Source of the DNA: Chrysoperla carnea
Taxonomy: Eukaryota; Arthropoda; Insecta; Neuroptera; Chrysopidae
Direction of reading: 5' to 3'
Assembly: GCF_905475395.1 (NCBI RefSeq)
Contig: NC_058340.1
Location: 53,732,181 to 53,796,180, forward strand
DNA: 64,000 bases
Shown: positions 1 through 12,051 of the stretch, piece after piece
How positions within the stretch are numbered: position 1 is the stretch's first letter
Layout: each line of letters opens with the position of its first letter
Made by a program: the position numbers and the translations under genes
Notes under the pieces: generated by a model
Database searches by the model: none
Told to the model about the DNA's origin: nothing
The model's input: the letters and a program-made list of their open reading frames with translations, nothing else

Positions 1-506
1 AATTGAATCGTTCAAGACGTCAAACATTTGTACTCTCCTACCTTAAGTTCCTACGGATATCAATACCTATTTAGTATTTTGATCATGAGTTATCCAAGAG
101 TTAAACTAACTATAAGATCCAATCCCTACCCCTGATATTATTATATTACTGATAATATGCCTGTTTGAGCGATTTTTCGCTATTATTTCTTGAGGCTATA
201 TCTTGAAAACAAAATATTTCTTGAGTTATGTTTATAAACATAAGCCACCAATTGAACAAATTACAAAACATCTTAAATCGTATAAAATAATCCACAAAAT
301 ACATTTACAACTTACAAAAATTTAATTACCGGAAAATTTAAAAAAATAATTATAAAAATTGTTGTTGGTATTCTCTTTGTAGGAAAGATAAACAAGCACA
401 TTCCAAATTGACATAAAAAATTGATTAACAATTTAAAAGAAATTTAAACTATGAAAAAAGCCACAAAAAACAGAAAAAAAAAGAAAAGCAAAACATTTGT
501 ACTTAC

Positions 507-3500
507 TCATGTAACCAATAACTATAATATAATTCATATAAATGAGCAATACCGCTAGGTGTCATTGATAAATCATAAAGTCTTTCAAATTCGTTGAAGA
601 TATGTGCAAGAAAAACTTCTAAATCTAATTCAGGTAATTTACCACCATTATTTTCATTGTAGGATCTTATTAATTGATTTATGGAAATTGTGGGATATGC
701 ATTATTTAAATTTACACCAATACCTAAACAAAAAATATTATCAATCATTACATCATTATTCCCGAAAGAATTTATTTTTTAGATAAAAAAAAATTCACGG
801 AAAAGGGAATCAAGTATTTCCCGGTCGAATATCTCTCTTCCCCTTCTGAGTAAAACATTTTTCTTCCTAAAAATTGGTTAATATAAAATTCTTCTCATAA
901 GGATATATATTCCTTCAACTTCATTCAAAGTAAATAGAATTAATAACGGTATGCCCAAAGACGCCTAACTTAAAACCGTACTTCTTTTGTTATATCAACG
1001 AAATCTTGAAAGATCCTCTTAGTCAACCAAAAAAGTTAGTTTCTAGTTGTTTTTTAAATCCCTATTTTGAAAACTATTGTATAAGTTATTGGAAATAAAA
1101 AATAAATTCACTCAAAACTTAACTCCTATTGTCTTTATTGAAGCAATTGGATTATAAATGTGCCGCAGAAGACCAAAAAGCATTTTTCACTTGGAAAACT
1201 TAAATACTCTAAATATTCTAAATGCTTATCTTATTTCTGTATCTTCAAAAACTTTACTTGTATAAACAGGTAAACCATTTAAAAATATAAATTCAGATCT
1301 CCTGTTAAAACGGTAGGTCTACCGAATTTTGATTAGGTCTCCCGTAATACCTTTTTTTGTTCTTAACCTACCGTTTTTTATTAATTAGATGGCGTAATTA
1401 TATAATAATGACGAATCATGTAAAGCCACTACCTTTCGCGGCTCGGAGAATATTAATTTTTAATTTTTGAATTTTTATTTCGGTATTTAAAATGAATTTG
1501 AATTATGAATATATAAATTCGCTAAAAATTCGAATTTAAGTAAAAATACAACTACCGTATTTTTACCGAATCTACCGTTTTTTAAAGGTACTATCTACTG
1601 TTTTTTATTCAAAATGGTCTGTAGATATGGCAACACTATAATAAACCTCATCATAAATAAATTTTTAGGAAAGAAGTATTTAAATCGAAAATGTTTATAG
1701 TTTTTAATCATACCACTATTTTAATATATTGTCAAAATTGACTTGATCGCTTTTTATAATCAAGTAAAATATGTTCAGAAAATCTCAATCAACATCATTT
1801 TTGTAAAAACCCCTATATTGATTTAAAAGCGGTATATAATAATTTTTAATTCTTACCAATATTACAAACAATAGTTGAAGTATTTGCTACACTAGTAACA
1901 ATGACACCACCGATTTTTATTGATTTATTAGCAAAAATATCATTTGGCCATTTTAAATTTAAATCTAAACTCTACAAATCAAATATTTTAATTATAAGCA
2001 AGATGATTTTATAAATTGGTAACATTCGTAAAATGTTTATTCAATTTTTAACATTTAACGGTTTCTATAGCCTAGAGCCTAAGTTAATTCAATAATTATG
2101 ATTGAAAAAAAAGTTTTAGAATAATAAAACATCATAAAGTTGTCAATAAAAAAGTTTTCATAGAGGTTACCAGTAAAAGTTAATTGAGCAAAAATAAAAA
2201 AAAGTAAAATAGTTTCGAATTTGAAAACTTGAATTTTTAAGTACGTACCTACATCATACCCAAAAAAAAGAATTGCAGGATTTGAGCAAATAGAAAGAAA
2301 CGAAACAAACGTCGCATCCTCATATGTTAAGTGGTTATAATATATTGTGATAGAAAAAGCTATTAAAAATATCATGTATGAGGGACTTTGACTTATATAA
2401 AGTACACAAAAATTTACTAAGATAGGCTCGTAAACAATTGAATAAACAGATTTTATAAAATATTACTTCAAATAATATTAATGAAACATACTTCATATCC
2501 AGGAATAGATTTTAAAGCATTCACAATTACAACAGAACTTAAAATTTGTACTAATGGAGCTCGTTGTCCTAAAATACTTTGCATTGGAATATGTAATTGT
2601 AACGAAAACATAGCACAACCATCGGGGCTTAACCAATTATTACCACTACGACCTTAAATTGAAATTTTATTTATTTATAATCCTTTTCGTGTTGGTTTAA
2701 TTTTTTCACAAAAGTTTTGAAAATACCTTGTCCGTTAACCTGCCTTCTAGCAACAACTGCCATTCCATGTTCTAATTTTACACCGGAAAATACATTCATT
2801 GTACTATCTATAATTTCACAATATAAAACAAGACGTCCGATTTTACTGGTTTCTAAATTCTATAAATTAATTTATAGAATTATTAAAATTATAAGCTCGA
2901 CTTTCAATATTTAGTACAGTTACTTGGTGAGATTATAACGAACTAATTCTATATCAGTTTTAGATAGTTTAGGAGATGTAAAATTTAAATAGGGAATATT
3001 AATGAAATTTAAATTTGGTTCAAATTTTTATTTTCCGTAACTTTAATGGCTGGACATTTCAACTAAACCATTATTTAAGTAATTAATATCTTTTTAATTA
3101 CTTAAAATTAATTAATAAAAGTACAAATTCAGTGAGGGCATTTACAATTTTTTAAAACGGAAATTCAAATTTTTATACGGACGTGACATCAAAATACGGG
3201 CATGTCAAATTTGTTGACATACTGTATGATATTAATTACTCACATTTTATATGGTATTTCATTAAATTATACTATTCTACGGCTTTTTATTAGAAAACTT
3301 AATAATAATGAGTGTAAATTCATTTTTTTAAAGTCTAAATTATACATTGAACTGTCACCAATTGACAGATCACGTACTTATACTTCATCAACAGAGAGCG
3401 CCAAAAAACTGCGTTTAAATATCTCAAAATTATAATGTATTTTAAATATTTTTTTACACTTAAATATAACATTTTTAAGCAGTATTTATATTTTTTACTT

Positions 3501-5965
3501 TGTTATAACGGTGTAAACAATGAATTAAAAATATAAAAAAAATACATGAATATTCCCTATTACGCAACCAATTTTGATATTCTGAAATCTCTTTTATTCT
3601 TTTAGGGTACAAATTCATCTATTTCTTTTAAACCTTGAAGTTGAAATCAAACCGTTATAGAATTAGTTGATGTAATTTTTGACACCAAATGGACTGTATT
3701 ATATAGTAAAAATAATAAAAATAATATTTACCTCAAAATATTTTAATGTAGAAAATGTTTCTGGACAGGAATGTACTAAAATTGGTAAGAATGTTGAACT
3801 TGCTACATTTGGTTCAACGCCTTTACCACAAAATTGTAATTTTAGATTAGCAGTTTTATAAATATTATCGGTAATACCAGAAGCCAACCGTGACAGCATT
3901 GCTAATTTCAACTTTAAAATAAATCAAAAAATGAAAAAAATACGAAAATACTTTAATGGAAAATGATAAAGAAAAGATAAAAGTTCCAACAAATAAAAAA
4001 ATGGATATAAAAACTTATTTGCTTGCATCTTTGATTACAGCTGGTAAATATGAACATTTGGCTTTTTTCAAAAATGATAAATCAAAAAAAATCAAGACGA
4101 ACCTCATGACTTCCTAAAAAGTATGCTGGTTTATATATTGGCGATGTATCCTCAATTGTTGGACAATCTAAGCCAAGATGTTTTTCTAAAATATGCCGAA
4201 TTATATCTAATCTAGCAACATCACTTTCCGTTAAAGCTGGATATATTTTTTCATCAGATTCATATTGGGACGGTTCAAGTTCTAAATGAACCTAAAAGAA
4301 AAAATTTATTAGAAAATGTTATCTAGCTTCGAAAAATTACGGGAAGGTTGGATTTTTCTATGTAACTCTCGTAAACAGCCTCTTAGCAACCACTTTTATC
4401 GAAATATGTTAGAAGTCAAATTTGTAGCTTGTAGCTAAATTGTTGGGAACATTTTTTAGGTTTAATAGAAAAACTAAAGAAAGCTATATATCAAAATCCA
4501 GTTTTCCCGAAATTTTTAAATCTATATAATTTATTTTAGATAAATGAAAGTAAATTACTTGTGAAAATACGGCAATACCACCAGATTTAGGATCGGTTGC
4601 TAAAATTAAACTAGGTGTGTGCCATGTGTCTTCTGCACCTAAAACTTTTACTTCCAATTTATGACTTTCATTTGAACTATTTTTTACCTCGATTATCGAT
4701 GGTGTTGGACATCTAAAAGATTGAGAATAAAACTTCAGTATTAAAAAAATCTGAAGTTTATTTTTAGTTTAATTGAATTATACCTATTGCTATTTGGCGA
4801 AACCTCTTCACTGCTGTCTTTTGAAAACAACTTCCTTCCAGGTGAAGGTTGATAGCAGAAAATATGATGTATCATTCGTACACGATGCCAGCGATCATAG
4901 GAAAAACGAACTAATTCCCTTTCTCGTACCTTATAAAAAAGAAAAAGCATTATTAAGGAATTGATTATTCGTTTCTGTGGCATAATAATCATACCGAAAA
5001 GAGCATTTAATAGACATTCTCTACAATAAAATTTAATTATGTTCTTACAAGACAGACATTTTGACCGGACAAACAAAAATTAAATATGTGTAATTCATGG
5101 AAACGTAGAGGAGTTTCGCTTGATAAAAAAATAAAATAATTTTAAATATTCAAAGGAGAAGATTTTATTTGTTTAAACTAAATTTTGCATGTGTTGTTTG
5201 ACGTGATATTTTATAGAGGAAATACGGAGTGAGTTTAGAATTTTTTCTTTCGTTGGTCACAAAAAAAAAAAAAAACTTAAGGCGGTATTGACGATTACAG
5301 TTAACTACTTTATCTTTTTTTAAATTTTTTTCAAAAGATGGCAGTTCCGTTAGTTAAGAGAGAAAAATAAGATTTTTTTTACTGTACCGTTTAAAAGATA
5401 TAATTAATTAAAGCTATGCAAAATTACATGAACTCTTATGAGTGTCTCTGTTCAATAACGCTGGAAACTAATGATTTGTGAAAAATTGGCACAAATGATC
5501 TCTAAAAAAAACTTTTCAATTGATAGAACGATCCCCGATAACGAAATCGGATTCATAAATGACATTTGTCTCAAATATACATTGAAAAAAAATTCTAAAC
5601 GATTTATACCGTACAGTTTTGCTTTATTTAATTTTACTATTACAATTAGTTTCTGTCTTTGTTGGTAATCGAAAATATTAAAACGCATAGTGCGCCCAAA
5701 TTTGAATTTAAAAAAAATTCCTTAGATTATGTATAACGCGTTTATGAATGGTATCATAATTAAATGCCATCAGATATTAATAAATATGAATAATAAATAT
5801 TATATGTTTTATTTTATTAATAATCAAAATAATATATAAATTAAAATTACGTTGCTTTTTGTAGAAAAAAAGTGAAATTTTGAGGTTATGAATTTAAACA
5901 GTTTTGACAGTTAAATTTTAGTCAACTGAGTTTTTTAAAATGTTTTTATGATTTTGTACCATTAG

Positions 5966-6001
<36 letters not shown>

Positions 6002-9000
6002 AATTCAAACGTGATTGCTGATTTAACTAAACTGTTTCCCTTTTCGATACTGCTATACTACTTAACTTAAGGAGGGTGACTCGCCAGTAATAGAAAAAAA
6101 TAAATTAGTAGTTAATGCTCTGAATTTTTAGTATGTTATAGTTAACGAAATGTATTATTGTATAAAACAAAAATTTGGGTATCTTATCGATCAATTAAGA
6201 GAGGAATTAATTAATTAAAAATACACTAAATAACATAACCTGTTATGAGGATGGTTATCATGAAGGTTATAAAGAAGGAGAACGATCGCTACGTGTTAAA
6301 GCATTAGCGCGTCTGTCCCTGAAAATTTGTAAAATTTATAGTTCATTTTTCAGCCACTAGCCGCGCTGTCATCATTAAGTAGTATCTACGAAGTTAGCTG
6401 TTTATGAGTACAAGTAAATGAAGTTAGTTGCATAATGTACAAATTGATATATCATTTCAAATTAGCGCACAACAGCCCGCTTTTATTGATACAACTTAGC
6501 GATCGCAGCGCCTCACTTATTTTATCCATATTTCGGGGACAATATTTTCTATAGCGATCGTTCTCCTTCTTTATAACCTTCATGATGGTTATGTTATTTA
6601 GTGTATTTTTAATTAAGAATTACTCTCTTAATTGATCGACAAGGTACCCAAATTTTTGTTTTATATAATAATATATTTCGTGAACTATAACATACTAAAA
6701 ATTCGGATCCTTATCTACTAATTTATTTTTTCTATTATTGCCGAGGGAACTTCCTTAAGTCAAAAAAAGTTGGAGAAAAATTTTAGTTTTATGAACGAGA
6801 TAGCGAATGTTTAGGGAACATGGTTTATATAACATACCTCAGCTGTAGTAAATGTTGGAAGAACAGTATTAATAAAATCAGAACATAAACAAAGTATTCG
6901 ACCACCAGACAGTAAATAATCCAACATCTGTGATCCCAATCGGTTGGCAACCGCTCCACAAACTACTAATAATGTAGCTTTTGAGCCCCACCATACATTA
7001 CTTGGACTTAAACTATATACACTATATCTGAAAAACAAATTTAAATAATTAATTCCAATTCACTAAAATTATATAACTCGTAAATACTTTTACTTTTCTT
7101 TATGCAGCACAGTTGTCATTAATTTCGTAACACTCTCGCGTTCTACGGCACTTTCAGCATAAATTAAAACATTTGGCGGTTTTACTGAGGATGAATCTAT
7201 CGATTTACTGCTACAGTTTTTAATCGGTTCACTATGTTTTGGAATATCTGATTGGAATGTTTTCGTTTGATCACCGGGTATATCCGATTCCGATTTTGAA
7301 ACACCATTACCATTTAATATCGGATAATCGATTTTCGTACTATTTATCATTGGTGTAGATTTTGATTCACTTGTTTGAATTGATAAATTTTCTAATGGAT
7401 TTTCAATAACATTGACTTTATCTTTAACATCTTCAACAGCTTCAGATTTTTTTTCTTTGAATCGTTTTTTTAATGCACCCGCAACAGATGTCTTTTTCGA
7501 TGATTTTTCGGGTAATTTTTCAGATACTTTATTTTGACATTTACGAAACAAGGATAAATTCGTGTTGTTTGTACTTGGATTACGACTTTCTGTTATGATT
7601 AAATCGGATGATTTTTGTTTAGTTAATTTTGTTGGTTTCTCATCGTACTCGGCTGAAGATTGTGTTTGTGTATTATTCAATATTTTTGTATCAGATTCAA
7701 CGGTTTCGTCTGACGTTTTAACAGTAGGTGTTGTAGTTTCGAATGAATTCATTTCAGATGATATTATGGATCCAGTTGATGTTAATGGTGCCACATTATG
7801 AATGATTTCAGTTTCAATTTCTTTACTAGTATGAGTGGCGGTTGAAGGTATATTTGATGTTTTTGATGAATCTTTTTTTGAACTTTTACTACGATCTGTA
7901 TGCTTATCTGTTCTTTTATGTGGTAATAATTTTTTATGGTGCCGTAATAAATCGTCACGTTGCCTGAAAATGTTTTTATTTCAGTTATATCATAATTATT
8001 ATTATGTACTATATTTTTAAAATGAAAATAAAGAAGTTTTATTACGAAAGTTTACAAATTCTTGAACCATATTCGTAATTTTTAGACGAAGGCCTACTTT
8101 TACTTCAAAATTTATTAAAATTTGAGCATTCGTTGCTTTATTTAAATAATATACATATTTAAATAATATCTTAATATGAAGAACAAAAGTTTGTACCCCT
8201 CCTTGGATGATTTTTGTGCACGGGCCTCAAAGTGATGCATACACTTCTTGAGGGTAAAGTTTTTGAAAATTGACAAACGGTTCACGAGTGCATTTTCATT
8301 TTACAAGGCTTTGATTTAGACAATGACAACAAGTAAAAATTAGAACACATGAATACTTACTTATATTTTACATGCGAACATAAATTTTTTAACTGCATAA
8401 CATGTGTATTCCATTGTTTAGGAATTAATTTTTGAATCCATTCCATTCCTAATGTAACATCTTTTGGACGGCATTCGTAAACTTTTCCCGATAAAGACAC
8501 AGCTAATTGAAAAGATAATACAATAATTAAACATTTTTCCGATAATAATTAGAGCCTATAACTATTTTCAACTTACTTTCGATGCGTAATAATTGTAAAT
8601 GATTATTGATTGCAATTGTTTTTGACATAAACGCAGCGGATAAACTTGTAAATAATTGCATATCGGTTCGTATGATTAATGCCATTATCGAATCAACTTT
8701 CCATGCAATTGGTATTCCAAAATGTTCAATCTAAATTTAAAAAAAAGAAAAGAAAGAGAGATATAACAAATAGTTCACCATTTATGGTAGTAATTTACGA
8801 ATAAACGATAATAGATTTTATTTTAATCGATTTTTGATATACTTTTATGGATGAGCGGTAAAAAATGCTGGCTTTTTAAAAATTTTATTTAACGCATAAC
8901 TTTCGGCTAACTGAAGATTGATATACTGAGCAACAAAGAAATTCTGTCAACTCAAGTACGTAACTAACCATAGGTCCCAAAAGAAACAACAATAGTCTCC

Positions 9001-12000
9001 TCCCTCAATTCTGCAAATTCTTTAATTTTCCTATAGATATAAATCATGTCTTGAAAAGATGCCAATCGACAACATGCTGTTTTTTGTCCCGGGCTCTCTC
9101 CACGGGTCAAATTTCGGACTATGATTCTATGACAGCTAATTAATTAATAAGCCACATAACCACACTGACCTAAACTGGAAGAACCTAAAATCATCTATTA
9201 CAAGGAAAGAACACTATCAAAATTTGATAGTGATATTAGCAATTTTACGCGATTTTCTTTGAAATTTATAATTTTATGAGTATTTTATAGAAGAATAATT
9301 TACTTAAGCAGGAATTTATTGGTGTAGTGTCTAAGAATCTTATATAGTGTGTCCCCGGATAGAGGTAACTATACTTGTAAATTTCCTTATTTTGCATTTT
9401 AAGAAAAAAAGTCATTCTTTATAAGAAATTTTGCTTATTCTGAAAAGTATGTAGGTATATTTAAAACTTCTTAATAATGTACAGGGTAGCCAAAAGTTTG
9501 GAATCACTATTTTTATTTTTGGTAAACTACCCTTTTTTTATAAGTTGGCGAAATGTTACTAAGAAAAGTTACTCGCAATTAACAATTATGACTCTTTACA
9601 AAATATCAAGAAGATCCGTGTACTTTAATAAAAATAAAACTATTAAATTTAATAATATAACAATTAACGTGTACCTACTATCCGAGAGTGTAATTTTTTG
9701 TGGACTAGTTTAGAAAATTAAAAAGAAAATTTATTTTCTCGGATTAACATTCAATAAGAATGGAATTGTCAAAGTTGGAAAGATCTTCTTGATATTTTGT
9801 ATAGAGTCATAATTGTTAATTTCGAGTAACTTTTTTTAGTAACATTTTGTCAACTTTTAAAAACGAAGGGTAGTTTACAAAAAAAAAAAAATAGTGATAC
9901 CAAATTTTTAGCTACCCTATACATTAATTATTTAGAAGTTTTAAATATTCCTACATACTTTTCATAATAAGCAAAACTTCTTATACAGAATGACTTTTTT
10001 TCTCAAAATGCAAAATAAGAAAATTTACAAGTATAGTTACCTCTATCCGGGGACATACTGTATATTATTTCTTTAATGTTAGTTAGTTAGGAAATAGTGA
10101 AAAAAAAGGAACATAAATATGTAGTACGGCCGAACTATCAGAAATGAATTACTTTACTCACCCTAATGGAATGAATTTCATCAATATTCGACGATGGCTC
10201 GAGCGAAGCGTGTAAGAGTATATTTATATTTTTAATACTGTCTGCATTTGGAAAGTCGTCTTCAATTATTTCAAACGGAAATGTTGAATATCCCTTTGTA
10301 AAACCAATCCAAACTGATAAATCAATACGTTTCTAGAACAAGATTTGATAAAATAATAAAACTAGCTTGGTTTAGGTACATCGATCGCGAACAAAAATAA
10401 TTACAAAATTTTCATATATGATTCATTCAATGAATTTTCTAATTTCTAGTCGTTCGTACAAAGGCACGAACTGATATTCTATAGATTTTTTTCTGTATTT
10501 TCTGGTTATGAAATGAAGTTAAAATCCATCATGGAATCGGGAAAAAAAGATAAAAAACCAGCGATGCACAAGAAGATGAATGAAGATAAATTTTCATGTG
10601 TCGGTTGAAACTTTAGGTAGTAAAAACAAAATTTCGATATCTTTTTAGTTCTGAGAAGTTTATTGAAAGATTATCTGATTATAATCAGCTCTTAAATACA
10701 CTGGTTTTCCATAGTCATAGAGCATAAGTTAGCTTTCCCTATTAAGAATTTCGTTCTGGTAAGGGACGGAAGATATTAGATGACGAATGAAGATATTAGA
10801 TGACCTTTTTTTATTTAGTAGCATAGCCTGAGTAACATCTGTCTTCCATTCAATTGTCAGCGTGGTGATGCTCGTATACCTGCCTCGTTTCAAAGGTCTC
10901 ATACTCTACAAAATACTGTTAGTCGTAAGTATTGAGAGAGGTGGTGAATTTTCGGAGTACCTGAAAGACCAGACAACTGTAAAAATTCATGTGCAGGGTC
11001 GAAAAAATTATACTCGATAGAGTAGCATTGATGCTGTAAAAAGACAGCGCCAAGAAGAAGAAGAAGCTGGTTCATCAAAATTAAGTCCTCATATTTTTAC
11101 TCGTATAACGGTTCAAAAATGTATTACGAAAAAAATAATTTGTTCAATTCTTTGAACCGCTATATCACGAAAATGGCAGTACTTATGAAAAAATGTGTAG
11201 AGACACTTTTGGTAGAGAATCGGATTATCTATAATTTTTGTCTGAACTATTTTTGCTGTGAAACTCATCGTTTTGCTGAAAAACGCGAAAAGCTTATTTT
11301 TGCAAACTGCCCCCCTCAATAAAATTTTTTGCACAAGGGGGATTGATGGGGACTTTTCACAATTCATTTATAATAATAGTATTCTGAACATTCATACCAA
11401 TTTTTAGCTCTATGGGAATTTTTGTAACCTTACTTATATTTTATGGACTAATTTGACTGTATAATTAAAGAGCGTAGATTACCACTTATTCAATGAAAAA
11501 TATTTTCCCCTCCATGTAGTATTTTAAATGGTCTCTTAAAATGAAAAACAAAGATGAAACGATAACTATCTTACAAGTACTATAAACTACCTGCTCCTCA
11601 TACATTTTTTACATAATAATGAATGACCTAGTAAGAAGATAAATTATTCATTTTTTACGTAATCTTTTATAAATTCTATATAATTACATAACTAGCCGAA
11701 TAATGATCACATTAAATGTTTATTTACCTCTGGAACAACTGTACAACATTTAGAATCACCTTCGTAACATAAAAGGTCACCTAATTTTTGATTATCCGTG
11801 AACGCACTATCATAAGTACCACGATAAAGTACAATTCCTTTTGTGATAGGCGGCGCAGTTGATACAATATCTGTTGATGTTTTACTACAACTTGGTGCTT
11901 CTTTAAAAAATGTTTCATGTGTTGGAACATTACATATTGCTAAATATTGACATAATTTATTACGCATTCGTTCCAAACGATACCATTGCATACAGGTGGC

Positions 12001-12027
12001 TGCCATATAATATAATGTCAATATCAT
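507..12027 (-). CDS. HLCS: Biotin-protein ligase / holocarboxylase synthetase (C-terminus off the left edge)
   Basis: Attaches biotin, via biotinyl-AMP, to lysines of carboxylases such as acetyl-CoA and propionyl-CoA carboxylase. Exons in transcript order: 12027-11728, 10332-10162, 8730-8577, 8502-8361, 7963-7094, 7027-6838, 4929-4784, 4712-4559, 4291-4103, 3911-3732, 2859-2727, 2652-2492, 1971-1857, 723-507. All junctions are GT-AG and phase-compatible, giving about 1040 residues. The catalytic core is at the C-terminal end: GRSGNNW (about residues 877-883), KWPND (937-941) and KIGG (949-952, holding the expected catalytic Lys), then GIGVNLNN in the last visible exon. That exon ends in YWLH and a GTAAGT donor, so the short terminal exon(s) lie left of base 1. 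The start is the ATG at 12027 (MILTLYY); the reading frame extends eight codons upstream but only from a TTG. Residues from about 257 to 535 (most of the 870-nt exon) are Ser/Lys/Thr-rich linker, ending in KPPNVLIYAES, where conserved sequence resumes. The long N-terminal region is as in insect homologues; human HLCS is shorter. Family call very sure; individual splice sites are inferred. Confidence 0.93.
5970..6000. repeat. Poly(A) tract of 31 bases
   Basis: An uninterrupted A run about 65 bp before the foldback MITE in an HLCS intron. It could be the tail of an old retroposed sequence or simple slippage; no TSD was found. Confidence 0.8.
6065..6760. mobile_element. Foldback MITE (outer element, interrupted)
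   Basis: The ends are inverted (CTTAAGGA at 6066-6073, TCCTTAAG at 6752-6759) and continue as imperfect arms of about 190 bp each: matching tracts include the region around 6121-6235 against 6590-6705. It lies in the HLCS intron between exons ending at 4929 and 6838. A shorter relative is at 48996-49250. The element is split near its centre by the insertion at 6259-6584. No coding capacity seen. Confidence 0.75.
6259..6584. mobile_element. Nested 326-bp element with perfect 32-bp inverted ends and 8-bp TSD
   Basis: Terminal inverted repeats 6259-6290 and 6553-6584 are perfect complements (they begin CATGAAGGTTATAAAG). The 8 bases ATGGTTAT flank it on both sides (6251-6258 and 6585-6592). The relative at 49 kb has a single ATGGTTAT at the equivalent place, i.e. 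the empty site. An 8-bp duplication suggests a hAT-like transposase; the element is too short to encode one. Confidence 0.85.
9345..10060. mobile_element. Large foldback element, mariner-like ends
   Basis: Ends read AGTGTGTCCCCGGATAGAGG on the left and, reversed, AGTATGTCCCCGGATAGAGG on the right, each next to TA, consistent with a TA target duplication. Arms of roughly 270 bp (9345 to about 9617, and about 9783 to 10060) are near-complementary around a 160-bp unique centre. Located in the HLCS intron 8731-10161. Apparent open frames in the arms are by-products of the foldback. Confidence 0.75.
10836..11099 (+). pseudogene. Decayed reading-frame remnant, probably transposon-derived
   Basis: One frame reads through FHSIVSVVML ... 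ERGGEFSEYLKDQTTV then HVQGRKNYTR, an in-frame TAG at 11018-11020, then SSIDAVKRQRQEEEEAG. The basic RKNYTR and Glu-rich SSIDAVKRQ pattern resembles N-terminal regions of uncharacterised, transposon-associated insect proteins. It is broken by the stop and has no clear start. It lies in the first HLCS intron, on the opposite strand. The resemblance is from memory and may be wrong. Confidence 0.3.
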
Positions 12028-12051
12028 TTTGAGTGTTTTTATGCGTGCCAA

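Noticed and set aside
1-60. Terminal HLCS exon at the left edge (a frame reading VQMFDVLND on the minus strand).
   Set aside because: The stretch expected between YWLH and such a sequence is missing and no clean acceptor precedes it; the true last exon probably lies left of base 1.
2924-3020. Possible extra HLCS exon on the minus strand (frame reading PKLSKTDIELVRYN with a GTAACT donor).
   Set aside because: It has no acceptor in the required frame, and exon 3911-3732 joins directly and in phase to 2859-2727, giving a continuous conserved protein (KYFE then NLETSKIGRLV).
4741-5076. 111-residue single open frame on the minus strand.
   Set aside because: Only 4784-4929 of it is coding (an HLCS exon); the rest is intron.
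7562-8020. Open frames on the plus strand opposite the large HLCS exon.
   Set aside because: They are antisense shadows of the low-complexity coding exon, with no recognisable protein.
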